Of a stretch of 52,061 nucleotides of DNA, positions 44,250 through 52,061 are shown piece after piece. This DNA is from a bacterium (GTDB lineage: Bacteria; Bacteroidota; Ignavibacteria; Kapaibacteriales; UBA7675), in the NCBI GenBank assembly GCA_030430495.1, contig JAUIKM010000041.1, positions 1 through 52,061 on the forward strand. The letters run 5' to 3'. The position numbers and the translations under genes are program-made. Position 1 is the stretch's first letter; every line of letters begins with the position of its first letter. A model generated the notes under the pieces. That model saw only the letters and a list, made by a program, of their open reading frames with translations. It did not search any database and had not been told where the DNA came from.

Positions 44250-46286
44250 ATGTTCAAAAGTTTAGGGCCTGCTTCTCACCTGACGACCGGACTTTTTTGT
44301 TTGACGTTCATTTGTTTGATGTTCGGCGGCGGGGCTCGGCGACTTGAGGCGCAGGGGATGGCGCGGTATGAATTCGACATGATCGTTACCAATGTTATAG
44401 ACAATGACAATATTCTGAATGACAAAATCTCAATTGGAGACGAATTGACACTGGAGATCGAAATGCCGTATCGGCCTCCGTCGAACTACATGAGGACTTA
44501 TAGTACCCCCATACCGTTTGAAATGCGAGCATACAACGCGAGAATTCAATTCAACTACAATGCTCAGCACGTTAGAAATTGGGGTATGAGTTGGGACGTT
44601 CAACCAAAACAGAACCATGGAGACTCGTGCACAACCGGTTTAAATATGGACGTCACAAACTCATTCCAATCTCTGATTACCGATCCCACCGCCTGCCCAT
44701 ATTTTGCAATTGAATGGAAAAGGACATTGACCAGAGACGATCCGGATTGTTTTATCCCGGACACTCTGAACATGCTCCAATGGACACAAGGAACGATATT
44801 GTTTAGTGACCTATTTGACCGTTCAACCAAGCTTTATAAGGTCTACGCAACGTTCGGTCAGGGCCGGTTGACAGAATTGACGGGAGGGGCTATGAATATA
44901 ACTGCATTTCACGATCTCAACGGCAACTGTCGCCGCGAAGCAGGCGAGCCCGGAATTGATAATGTCAGTTTCACAGTCGGCAGCCAACCTTTCGTCCTTA
45001 AAACAGAAAGCAACGGTGAATTGTTTATCCAGTCGCCGCTCAGCAAGGGATACCTTACGATCTTGCCGCAGGACGACTGGGAGTTAAACTGCACCGGCGA
45101 CCAGATTACATACGACCTGATAGCTCTCGGTCCCAACCCGACGGTTGAAATCCCGCTGCATGAAAAACCGCCGGTGGTGGACCGCCCCAAACTGCCGGCC
45201 GCGCCGTTGAGCATCGGCGCAACAGCATTGCGCCCCGGCGAGACGGCCGATTACATCATTTTCCTGAACAACCAGGACGAGAATACACAGGACGGCACGC
45301 TGCGCTTTGAGTTCGACGAACGCCTGCGGTACGTGTCGAGCAAACCGGCGCCGAGCGAAGTCAACCTGCCGTTGCTGGTCTGGGACGTCAATCAGATCGA
45401 ACCGGAAGAACGCCGCCGTTTTATCGTGCGATTCAAGGTTCCGAATGATCCTGCGCTGCAGGGCGAGAACTTCTGCAGCGCCACAAAGTTCGACTACGAC
45501 GGGCAGCGACAATTTTACTTGGACTCCTATTGCCAGGTTGTCGCCGGCGACTACGATCCGGTCCGTTTACAGCGGATTAAACAGGATAAAACACAGGAGA
45601 ACGAAACCGTTGACGCGCAGGTGGAAGCGGAGTTCATCATTCAGATACACAACGACGACAGTCGCACGGCGCGCAACGTGCACGTGACAATTCCGGCAAC
45701 GACCGACTTCGACTTAAACAGACTCTTTGTCGGTGCGGCTTCTCACGAATACGCGACCTCGAAAAGCGAGGACGGCGATATAATCATCAGTTTTCACAAC
45801 ATCATGCTGGCGCCGGACGGTGCAGATGTTAACACGGAAGCTTTTGTGCGTTTTGGTGTTACGCAGGATGATGTCGCCTTCGACGACGAATTTGTGCGCG
45901 AACAGATCGACGTGCGCTTTGACTATATCGAAGACGTAGATGCGGCGTTGAGCGCGGCGCAGACCTTTGCCGGGCCGCCGCAATTCGGCGAGTCCGAGGC
46001 GGTCGTCAGCGATGTGGCGGCGGACCTGACGCTCGGCGAGGTTCGCGTGTTTCCGAATCCGACGAGCGACGTCGTGACAATCGCGTTAAACAGCGCCGAA
46101 TGGACGCGGAAAACGACGATCAGCCTGACGAATCTCGTCGGCCAGACCGTCCTGACGCGGACGATGTTAAACAACAATTACTCTCTTGATGTGCGCACGC
46201 TGCCGGCGGGCAGTTATTACCTGACGCTGCAGCGCGGTACGGCGACGGCGGTACATCACCTGAAGATTATGCGCCAGACTCATTGA
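44250..46286 (+). CDS. Large secreted surface protein with T9SS sorting domain (family member 2, diverged)
   Basis: 678 residues; signal peptide to about 35. GGGAA precedes the ATG. The N-terminal part (to about 210) is unlike its relatives and AT-rich at the base level. A short carboxypeptidase-regulatory-like fold follows (FHDLNGNCRREAGEPGIDN), then a DUF11-like domain (PLSIGATALRPGETADYII), then a decayed DUF7619-like region: DYDP is kept but NDI and GTRNADG are absent, while FVGAASHEY survives. The T9SS domain starts near 600 (VFPNPTSDVVTI) and ends HHLKIMRQTH. It lies 169 bases behind member 1. Confidence 0.86.
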   Translation: MFKSLGPASHLTTGLFCLTFICLMFGGGARRLEAQGMARYEFDMIVTNVIDNDNILNDKISIGDELTLEIEMPYRPPSNYMRTYSTPIPFEMRAYNARIQFNYNAQHVRNWGMSWDVQPKQNHGDSCTTGLNMDVTNSFQSLITDPTACPYFAIEWKRTLTRDDPDCFIPDTLNMLQWTQGTILFSDLFDRSTKLYKVYATFGQGRLTELTGGAMNITAFHDLNGNCRREAGEPGIDNVSFTVGSQPFVLKTESNGELFIQSPLSKGYLTILPQDDWELNCTGDQITYDLIALGPNPTVEIPLHEKPPVVDRPKLPAAPLSIGATALRPGETADYIIFLNNQDENTQDGTLRFEFDERLRYVSSKPAPSEVNLPLLVWDVNQIEPEERRRFIVRFKVPNDPALQGENFCSATKFDYDGQRQFYLDSYCQVVAGDYDPVRLQRIKQDKTQENETVDAQVEAEFIIQIHNDDSRTARNVHVTIPATTDFDLNRLFVGAASHEYATSKSEDGDIIISFHNIMLAPDGADVNTEAFVRFGVTQDDVAFDDEFVREQIDVRFDYIEDVDAALSAAQTFAGPPQFGESEAVVSDVAADLTLGEVRVFPNPTSDVVTIALNSAEWTRKTTISLTNLVGQTVLTRTMLNNNYSLDVRTLPAGSYYLTLQRGTATAVHHLKIMRQTH

Positions 46287-46423
46287 CGGCCAACGCTGTG
46301 GCGTCTGATGAACTTTTGACTTTGCACCTGCGGGCGGCCGATGGCCGCCCGCGGCATTTATAGCCGCTCGCAACGCACAGACAGCGCAACTGCGAACCGA
46401 CCCATGGGATCAACACCTGCGGC

Positions 46424-46483
46424 TGCACGACAAACAAGAGGGAAAAACAAGCCGCCGAACAGAGTGAAGGAGGCGAAGTGCTC
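46424..46483 (-). repeat. Dispersed intergenic repeat, copy C
   Basis: On the minus strand: GCACTTCGCCTCC, then TTCGGCGGCTTG, a pyrimidine run and CTTGTTTGTCGTGCAGCC. GCGGCT near one end and AGCCGC at the other can pair in this copy. Confidence 0.5.
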
Positions 46484-46500
46484 TGAAAAATCGGTTGAAG

Positions 46501-46530
46501 TTGAAACGGGCCGGACAGGTTTGGTATATT
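46501..46530 (+). promoter_or_regulatory. Sigma-70-like promoter candidate for family member 3
   Basis: TTGAAA (46501-46506), 18 bases, then TATATT (46525-46530). The spacing is acceptable and the 5' leader would be about 125 bases. Bacteroidota promoters differ from this form, so it is tentative. Confidence 0.35.
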
Positions 46531-46661
46531 GGGACAACGCCAGACATCACACACAAAGCCGCGGACAGCCGCGTGGCATCGGTGCGCCCAAACAACGATG
46601 CACGGGCCCGGTCCGGAAAACGGCGCTCTTTCCTCAATTCAATTTTACTCCAGGAGTTATT

Positions 46662-48647
46662 ATGCGCAAACCTGACAGGTTCGCACTGTGGCTGTGTTTG
46701 CTGGCGGTTGGTGTGATGCCGCTGCAGGCGCAGGAAGTTCTCTTTTTCAACTGGACCGCGGAGGTCGTGGAAGCGGGCGGCGCCAATACCGCCCTGACCG
46801 ACGACATCCAGGCAGGACACACACTGACCGGCGTACTGGCCTACAATCCCACGCTGGAGCCGCTGCAGGAAAGCGGCCAGGATCGACACGTGTACAATCT
46901 GGGGGCCGACCCCGCAAGCAGGCTGGACATGAGCGTGAGCGGCCACGATTTTAACGTCGTGACTCACGGCGGCGACATGGGCATTACGGCCGGCTTTACG
47001 GCGCATCTGTTCAGTTCGCTGGACGCGGACGGGCAGCGCTGCCAGAAGGCTTTCCACCTTGTGGCGGAGTCCCTGTATCTGGACGACAACAACGAGACCT
47101 ACCACAATCTGGTCGAGTTTTATCTGGACGACTGGGACTGCGAAGGCGAGTACGACAGCTCACATCTGCCGACGAATTTTACGCTGGCGGACTGGGAAAA
47201 CGCCGAGGTGAAAATTGCGGTGTACGACGATCCCGGCGGCGACTTCTGGATGCGCGCCAGAATCACGAATCTCTCGCTGGGCGCTGAAGGCGGCGCGACG
47301 GTAAGCGGCACGGTTTTTGGCGACTACGACGCCGACTGCAAGCTGAACGGCATGGACGGCGGACTGAACCAGCGCTTCGTCAAATTCACGCCGGGACCGT
47401 TTACGGCGATTACGGACGCACAGGGCGCGTACAGCATCAGCCTGCCGCCGGGCGATTACACGGCCGAAGTGGTCGAGCGCCCGCTCTGGGAGACGATCTG
47501 TCCTTCCGGCACGGTGTCGATCAGCCTGCCGACGGCGGAAAGCAGCGAGACGCTGGACTTCGGTCTGGAGCCCACGACGCTGACGGAAGCGGCGTCGATC
47601 AGCCTGGCCGGCAGCCAGCCGCGCCCCGGTTTTGCGATGAGCTACACGATCCGCGTGCGCAACACGGGCACGCTGCCCTACTCCGGTACGGTGCGTTTTA
47701 CACACGACAACCTGCTGACGGGTTTCAGTGCGGTCCCGCAGGCCGACAGCTACAGCACGCCCGTGGCGGAGTGGGAAATCACGGACCTGCCGGTGGGCGC
47801 CGTGCAAAACATTAACATCACCATGCAGGTCCCGGCCGACGAAACGCTGCTCGGCACGATCGTCTGCGCCTCCGTTGAAAACGAAACCTCGGACAAAGCC
47901 GGCGACGAGCTGCTGCAGGAAAGCCGCGACGAACTGTGCATGGAAATTCGCGGCGCATACGACCCGAACGACATTCAGGTGTTCAGCGGCACGCGCAACG
48001 CCGACGGCGTCATACTGCCGGAGGACATGGTGTTAACGTATCTGATTCGCTTTCAGAACGAAGGCAATGCCGAGGCGATCAACGTCCGCGTGGTGGACCA
48101 GCTGAGCGAGTTCCACAACATCGACAAAGTACGCATCGGCGCGGCGAGCCACGACTTTGTGTTTAACATCAAGGACGGCGGCGCGCTGGAATGGACGTTT
48201 AACAACATCAACTTGCCGGCGAAAGACGAGGACGAAGTCGGCAGCATGGGCTATATCACGTTCGACGTGCACCTGAAAACGGGCCTGCCGGTCGACACGG
48301 AAATCCCGAACAATGCCGACATTTACTTCGACTTCAACAGCCCGGTGCGCACCAATACGGTCGTCAGCCGCATTCTCAACAGCGTTACCTCCGTCGGCGA
48401 CGACGGAGACGCGGTTGCGGTGCAGCTCTTCCCCAACCCGACCAGCGACAAACTGGTTGTCCGTTTTGACCAGGCGCAATCGGCTGAAGTAAAGTTAAAC
48501 AACCTGTTGGGCGAGACCGTTCTGACGCAGCGCATACACGGCAGCGTGCAGGAACTCGACCTGACGTCCTTCGCTTCGGGCAACTACTACCTGACGATCC
48601 ACACGGCGCAGGGCGTGACGGTTAAACCCGTGAGTATCACCCACTAA
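46662..48647 (+). CDS. Large secreted surface protein, DUF7619 plus T9SS sorting domain (family member 3)
   Basis: 661 residues. CAGGAG five bases ahead of the ATG at 46662, and a signal peptide ending PLQAQ at 24, fix the start; the frame is open 107 codons further up through intergenic repeats. Domains: N-terminal beta-rich part to about 210 (relative of member 4); SdrD B-like fold from 214 (SGTVFGDYDADCKLNG, YSISLPPGDYTAEVVE); DUF11-like domain (YTIRVRNTGTLPYSG); DUF7619 from 431 (GAYDPNDIQVFSGTRNADG to IYFDFNSPVRTN); T9SS domain from 588 (LFPNPTSDKLVV). Secreted and surface-bound by T9SS. A strong terminator follows. Confidence 0.92.
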   Translation: MRKPDRFALWLCLLAVGVMPLQAQEVLFFNWTAEVVEAGGANTALTDDIQAGHTLTGVLAYNPTLEPLQESGQDRHVYNLGADPASRLDMSVSGHDFNVVTHGGDMGITAGFTAHLFSSLDADGQRCQKAFHLVAESLYLDDNNETYHNLVEFYLDDWDCEGEYDSSHLPTNFTLADWENAEVKIAVYDDPGGDFWMRARITNLSLGAEGGATVSGTVFGDYDADCKLNGMDGGLNQRFVKFTPGPFTAITDAQGAYSISLPPGDYTAEVVERPLWETICPSGTVSISLPTAESSETLDFGLEPTTLTEAASISLAGSQPRPGFAMSYTIRVRNTGTLPYSGTVRFTHDNLLTGFSAVPQADSYSTPVAEWEITDLPVGAVQNINITMQVPADETLLGTIVCASVENETSDKAGDELLQESRDELCMEIRGAYDPNDIQVFSGTRNADGVILPEDMVLTYLIRFQNEGNAEAINVRVVDQLSEFHNIDKVRIGAASHDFVFNIKDGGALEWTFNNINLPAKDEDEVGSMGYITFDVHLKTGLPVDTEIPNNADIYFDFNSPVRTNTVVSRILNSVTSVGDDGDAVAVQLFPNPTSDKLVVRFDQAQSAEVKLNNLLGETVLTQRIHGSVQELDLTSFASGNYYLTIHTAQGVTVKPVSITH

Positions 48648-48678
48648 TCCCGCGCGGAGTTAAACGCTTTTCCAACTC

Positions 48679-48709
48679 GGGTCCGTCCCTCGCGGGGCGG
48701 ACCTTTTTT
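48679..48709 (+). terminator. Rho-independent terminator of family member 3
   Basis: GGTCCGTCCC pairs with GGGGCGGACC (one T-G) around TCGC, followed by six T. It lies 32 bases past the stop. Confidence 0.93.
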
Positions 48710-48710
48710 G

Positions 48711-49064
48711 TTTAACATTTATCTGCGTCGCGAATTCAGGCGGGGGCTTTTACTGCGTAAGCCCCATCAATCCGCTTTTGTTCGTCATCGGGATTTCAGC
48801 GCCGGGCGCGCGCGGCGGCGGCGGGTCTGATTTTTTTACGCAGCAACTGAGTTCTTTTGCGGATCACCTGTCTGGTCCCCCACACGCGGATCGCAGTTTC
48901 AAATACACACTCAAATCGACCCGCAGAGGCAGCAACTCCAACCGTCGTTTCCCAACCCCATCGGCGCAATTCTTCGGGCACGCGGGCGCAGGCCGTCCGC
49001 GGGAACTTCTACCACAACTCCGAAACGCCAAACAACAATATTTAACAGTAATTCCGGAGTCACC
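48711..49064. other. Intergenic stretch before the broken family member
   Basis: 354 bases, no gene. It contains AATCCGCTTTTGTTCGTC (48768-48785), which is the same block as at 17322, and an AT-rich stretch with TATTTAACAG about 25 bases before the remnant's start. Confidence 0.4.
48768..48790 (+). repeat. Short dispersed element AATCCGCTTTTGTTCGTC, second copy
   Basis: Same 18 bases as at 17322-17339, followed by ATCGG. Related by its core to the longer dispersed repeats. Confidence 0.4.
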
Positions 49065-49289
49065 ATGCAACTCTTTGACAGGGTTTGCCTGCTGCTGTGT
49101 TTGTTCTTCACATTGACGGGCTTCGCTCTTCTACTTCCGCACTCGCACGACGCGCGGGAGTTGGTTCGCATCGACAGGATATCGAAGTCGGTCAGCATCG
49201 GGCGGGCACGTACTTCCTGACGATCGAGACGGACGCGTGGCGGGGCGCGAGATGCGCAGCGTCAGGATCGAGCGCCGAGGCGCGGCAAC
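49065..49289 (+). pseudogene. Remnant of a secreted T9SS family gene
   Basis: GGAG and an ATG at 49065 open a frame with a good signal peptide (MQLFDRVCLLLCLFFTLTGF) that stops after 51 codons at 49220. In the +1 frame the same stretch encodes DIEVGQHRAGTYFLTIETDA, which matches the last-strand signature of a T9SS sorting domain (AGSYYLTLQRG and SGNYYLTIHTA in members 2 and 3). A further shift gives MRSVRIERR, the expected terminal strand. The simplest reading is a family member that lost its middle by deletion and then gained frameshifts. A hairpin terminator remains downstream at 49476. Confidence 0.55.
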
Positions 49290-49475
49290 AAGGTGTGATT
49301 GTGTGCGACTGCAACAGCCTGCCCGGCGGGCGGACTGTTGTTGTTCAACAGAACGCGCACCGGCAACAAGACAAACAACAGACAGCAACCGCGCTACTCA
49401 AACAGACATCCATGCGAAGTCGGCCAACAGCCGGGCTCAAACAACGAACAACACTGAGAACTCACACAATTTAAA

Positions 49476-49510
49476 CATCCCGCTCCGCATGAGCGGGATG
49501 CATTATTGTT
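49476..49510. terminator. Hairpin after the broken family member
   Basis: CATCCCGCTC (49476-49485) pairs perfectly with GAGCGGGATG (49491-49500) around CGCAT, then CATTATTGTTT. Works as a weak terminator on the plus strand and possibly also on the minus (TTTAAATT). Confidence 0.65.
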
Positions 49511-50499
49511 TAAGCGACCGTGGTCCAGAAGCACCAGGGACCAACTTGTGAATTGACCCGGCGAGAATGCAGGAATAAGCGTTTTTACGTGGAACAGCAA
49601 GGCCCCGGCAAGGCGAGGATGCACACCCGGGAAATGTATGTTTAACAGCAGCCGGCAGCTGATTCAGGCTGGTGAATTCCGGGCAAACATTAAACGTGGC
49701 AAAGAGACAAATAAGTGGACGTGCGGGTCCGGAAGGCGGTCAGGTGCGTGTGAGAAGCCGGGAGGCGAGTAGTTAATGTGTGCAACCGGACAGTGAACAG
49801 GTCGCATGCACAATTGTGAGACGGACAAATGCACGGCTGAGATCAAAAGTACACAGATCACATGCGAATCGGCAGGCGGGCAAGTGCACGGGTGAATCCG
49901 GAAGGCGAGTAAACGGGTTTGAAGTTCATGAGTTTAGTTGGGATGTTTTTGTGTGAGATCAAAGGACCCACCCCGACACCACCACCTTTCCAGGAACGAT
50001 ACCCACCAATATAGCTTCCCTTACCCGCTACGCGCGGGCTCGTTCAGCATGCCATCAAACCGTGGTGGATCAAGTGACGCCGCAACCGGTATGCAGGCGC
50101 CAAAGACAAGCTTAAAACCATCCTTGCGCTTTTCCATGGCGAAAAAACTGACCGTAGCGTTTCTTGTGGTTGAACGTGACAGATTCTCCGCTGAACGGGA
50201 ATCACATTTTCAATCTGGAAGGCTTTAAGGACCCACAACGGCCGTTATTCCGAACGGGAGTCTGATCGGCTGTCGCCCGGGTGACAGATTCCACGTACTG
50301 CAATTTCTGGCGCGCTGACGAGCAAAAGAAAAAAGCAAGCCGCGCAGGCGGCGAAGTGTCAAGGGAAATCAGCAGAACATTCCGCGCAATGCATTTTTTT
50401 GAGACCTTTTTCCGGCGGCGCTTGTCTTGACCACCGCAATGATTCCGCGGCCTCTTCATTTGCCCCCTCCCCGTCGGATTACTGCCCGAATGCCCATCA
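49511..50499. other. Gene-free stretch before the last gene
   Basis: Nearly 1 kb without a supported gene. Around 49700-49915 loosely repeated phrases occur (GGACAAATGCACGG / GGCAAGTGCACGG; TCCGGAAGGCGAGTAA / GTCCGGAAGGCGGTCA). CTGTCGCCCGGGTGACAG at 50268-50285 is a near-palindrome. A minus-strand copy of the dispersed repeat is at 50311-50360. The whole looks like degraded sequence. Confidence 0.5.
50311..50360 (-). repeat. Dispersed intergenic repeat, copy D
   Basis: On the minus strand: CACTTCGCCGCC, GCGCGGCTTGC, a pyrimidine run, then CTTTTGCTCGTCAGCGCG. Shorter in the middle than copies A-C. Confidence 0.45.
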
Positions 50500-50564
50500 C
50501 AGGACTTGACAGTTCAACGGGTCCGGCGACTCCCCAACAAACGCCGGACCACGTAAAAGTCCTG
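50500..50564 (+). promoter_or_regulatory. Two-stem structured element upstream of family member 4
   Basis: Outer stem CAGGACTT (50500-50507) with AAGTCCTG (50557-50564), 8 bp perfect. Inner stem GGTCCGGCG (50520-50528) with CGCCGGACC (50542-50550), 9 bp perfect, 13-base loop. An asymmetric internal loop (12 and 6 bases) lies between them. It ends 62 bases before the ATG at 50627, so it could be an mRNA leader structure or a terminator-like fold of a lost gene. No T tract. Confidence 0.5.
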
Positions 50565-50626
50565 CAAGCGCGTAGTGCCCCATTTTCTCCGTTTATCGTT
50601 TAATTGAACATCTATGAGGTTTCAAC

Positions 50627-52061
50627 ATGCACGTGTTTACGAGACTGGCACTTTGTTTTTTACTCCTGCCCGCGACGGCGTTGATGCTACAGGCGCAACA
50701 GCCCACGACTTTTCAGTTCAGCGCCGAAGTCACACAGATTGTCGATCAAAACAACAACTTCGGGATCAATGTAGGTGATTTGGTGATTGGAACTTTGGTT
50801 TTACCGGCAACCTACGAAACGGTTTCCGGGAATGCCGGAAGTGCGGTGCACGACCTGACCAAAGATGCCTCGAGCAGCATTGCAGTATTGGTTGGCGGGC
50901 ACGAGTTTACATCATCGCAATGGGTAGAGGGGAACGACTTCCGCGAGCGGGGTTTTTATGCCACCATGTACAACAGCCTCGTAGATCAGAACAGCGGCCC
51001 GACATGCCGAAACACGATTCAGATAACGAGCGAGGTCAATATTTTCCCCGATCAGAAAGATGTTACCTTCAGCCAGATCGGGATCTATTTTGAGAATGAC
51101 GACTGCGACTTTGCGCTGGACGTTATGCAGCTGCCTACGAGCATCAACCTGAGCGACTGGAATCGCATGGCACGCGTCGTCGTCGGCCGCTATGAAGACC
51201 GGGACGGCCGCGATATTCAACTGGAAGCCAAAATTACTTCGATTACAGCGGACGCAGAATCCGGCGCAGTGGTCAGCGGCAACGTGTTTGCCGACTACAA
51301 CAGCGACTGCGAATTCAACGGCACGGACCAGAATCTGATGCGCCGTTTTGTGAAGTTCACACCGGGGCCGTACCTGGCGGCGACAGATGTCAACGGCCAC
51401 TACAGCCTGACGCTGCCGTTGGGCGACTACGACGTGGAAGTTATTGAGCGCGAACTGTGGTCGCAGACCTGCCCGGCCGGTCCGGCGTCGGTATCGCTGA
51501 CGGAAGAAGGCAGCGAGGTCAACATCGACTTTGCGCTGGAAGCCGAACGTTTAACAGAAGCGATCGATGTTTCGGTGATGTCGAGTCGCGCCGTCCCCGG
51601 CTTTGCAATGGCGTACTATATCTCCGTGCGCAACATCGGCACGCTGCCCTATTCCGGCACGATCCGCTTTACGCCCGACGGCCTGCTGACCGACTTCAGC
51701 AGCGAGCCACAGGCGGACAGCTACAACTATCCGACAGCCGAATGGGAGATCGTCGATCTGCCGATTGACGCGAGAATGGAAATGCACGTCACCATGAAAG
51801 TTCCCGCGGACGAAGGCCTGCTCGGAAGTGAAATCTGCGCCGTCGTTGAAAGCGAGCGGGAAAATGACGGCAGCGACGAACTGCTGCGCAAGGACAGCGA
51901 CGAAATCTGCCAGGAAATCCGCGGTTCTTTTGATCCCAACGACATCCAGGTGTTCAGCGGCACGCGCAATGCCGACGGCTCGATTCTGCCGGAAGACAAG
52001 GTGCTGACATATCTGATCCGCTTCCAGAACGAAGGCAACGAAGACGCCACTACGGTGCGCG
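50627..52061 (+). CDS. Large secreted surface protein, DUF7619 family member 4 (runs off the window)
   Basis: 478 residues are visible; the frame is open to the last base, so the gene is partial. GAGG 7 bases before the ATG at 50627 and a signal peptide ending LMLQAQ at 24 set the start. Domains: N-terminal beta-rich part similar to member 3; SdrD B-like fold from about 217 (SGNVFADYNSDCEFNG, YSLTLPLGDYDVEVIE); DUF11-like domain (YYISVRNIGTLPYSG); DUF7619 starting at about 432 (GSFDPNDIQVFSGTRNADG). The rest of DUF7619 and a T9SS domain are expected beyond the edge. The first 500 bases are AT-richer than the rest. Confidence 0.9.
   Translation, partial: MHVFTRLALCFLLLPATALMLQAQQPTTFQFSAEVTQIVDQNNNFGINVGDLVIGTLVLPATYETVSGNAGSAVHDLTKDASSSIAVLVGGHEFTSSQWVEGNDFRERGFYATMYNSLVDQNSGPTCRNTIQITSEVNIFPDQKDVTFSQIGIYFENDDCDFALDVMQLPTSINLSDWNRMARVVVGRYEDRDGRDIQLEAKITSITADAESGAVVSGNVFADYNSDCEFNGTDQNLMRRFVKFTPGPYLAATDVNGHYSLTLPLGDYDVEVIERELWSQTCPAGPASVSLTEEGSEVNIDFALEAERLTEAIDVSVMSSRAVPGFAMAYYISVRNIGTLPYSGTIRFTPDGLLTDFSSEPQADSYNYPTAEWEIVDLPIDARMEMHVTMKVPADEGLLGSEICAVVESERENDGSDELLRKDSDEICQEIRGSFDPNDIQVFSGTRNADGSILPEDKVLTYLIRFQNEGNEDATTVR

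Larger units (their letters stand above)
46287..46661. other. Intergenic stretch before family member 3
   Basis: 375 bases without a gene. It holds a GC-rich hairpin just after member 2 (GGGCGGCCGATGGCCGCCC near 46331, a likely terminator without T tract), a minus-strand copy of the dispersed repeat (46424-46483) and a promoter candidate (46501-46530). Confidence 0.5.

Overview
The window comes from a GC-rich (by eye in the high fifties per cent) Gram-negative bacterium of the Bacteroidota/Chlorobiota (FCB) group. The main evidence is a set of secreted proteins ending in type IX secretion (T9SS) type A sorting domains (motifs such as YPNPASE, FPNPTSD, WPNPVRD), a FadL-type porin opening with the Bacteroidota-like 'YSVFGVGDLY', lipoproteins, and a TonB/SPOR/TPR envelope operon. 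I cannot place it more precisely by reading alone. No phage, plasmid, transposase, CRISPR or rRNA genes were seen; there is one tRNA.

Layout. 0.6-5.5 kb (minus): acylphosphatase, three tandem paralogous T9SS-exported proteins and an exported aminopeptidase P. 5.6-9.0 kb (plus): a compact metabolic cluster, 6-phosphofructokinase, NAD kinase and pyruvate kinase. 9.0-13.2 kb: a 0.6 kb leader and the large adenosylcobalamin-dependent ribonucleotide reductase nrdJ with a clear terminator. 13.2-15.0 kb: a gene-poor island with two related terminator-like hairpins and four copies of a 90-bp tandem repeat. 15.0-16.4 kb: fumarase C (minus). 16.7-18.1 kb: a tandem pair of small secreted proteins. 18.3-25.7 kb (minus): lipoprotein, outer-membrane barrel candidates, tRNA-CAU, FadL-like porin, DUF4270-like lipoprotein and glycogen synthase. 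26.2-33.6 kb (minus): an envelope operon running TPR protein, outer-membrane barrel, SPOR protein, TonB-like protein. A 27-bp palindrome lies between it and a divergent DUF58 gene. 35-39 kb: two paralogous helical-repeat proteins of unknown function flanking a small signal-bearing ORF on the other strand, plus a small helical protein. 39.3-41.8 kb: a GT2 glycosyltransferase, an orphan small protein and a D-2-hydroxyacid dehydrogenase. 42-52 kb (plus): a family of large secreted DUF7619/T9SS surface proteins (three complete, one running off the end) and the wreck of a further member.

How the genes work together. The metabolic genes are housekeeping: glycolysis, NADP supply, glycogen, fumarate and dNTP synthesis. 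Most of the rest concerns the cell envelope and surface. The surface-protein clusters are locally duplicated and mosaic, with AT-richer variable N-terminal parts joined to GC-rich conserved C-terminal parts. Gaps around them carry a dispersed intergenic repeat built on TTTTGTTCGTC. The least explained places are the paralogue/small-ORF locus at 35-39 kb, the hairpin and tandem-repeat island at 13.3-14.4 kb, and the folded leader at 50.5 kb.
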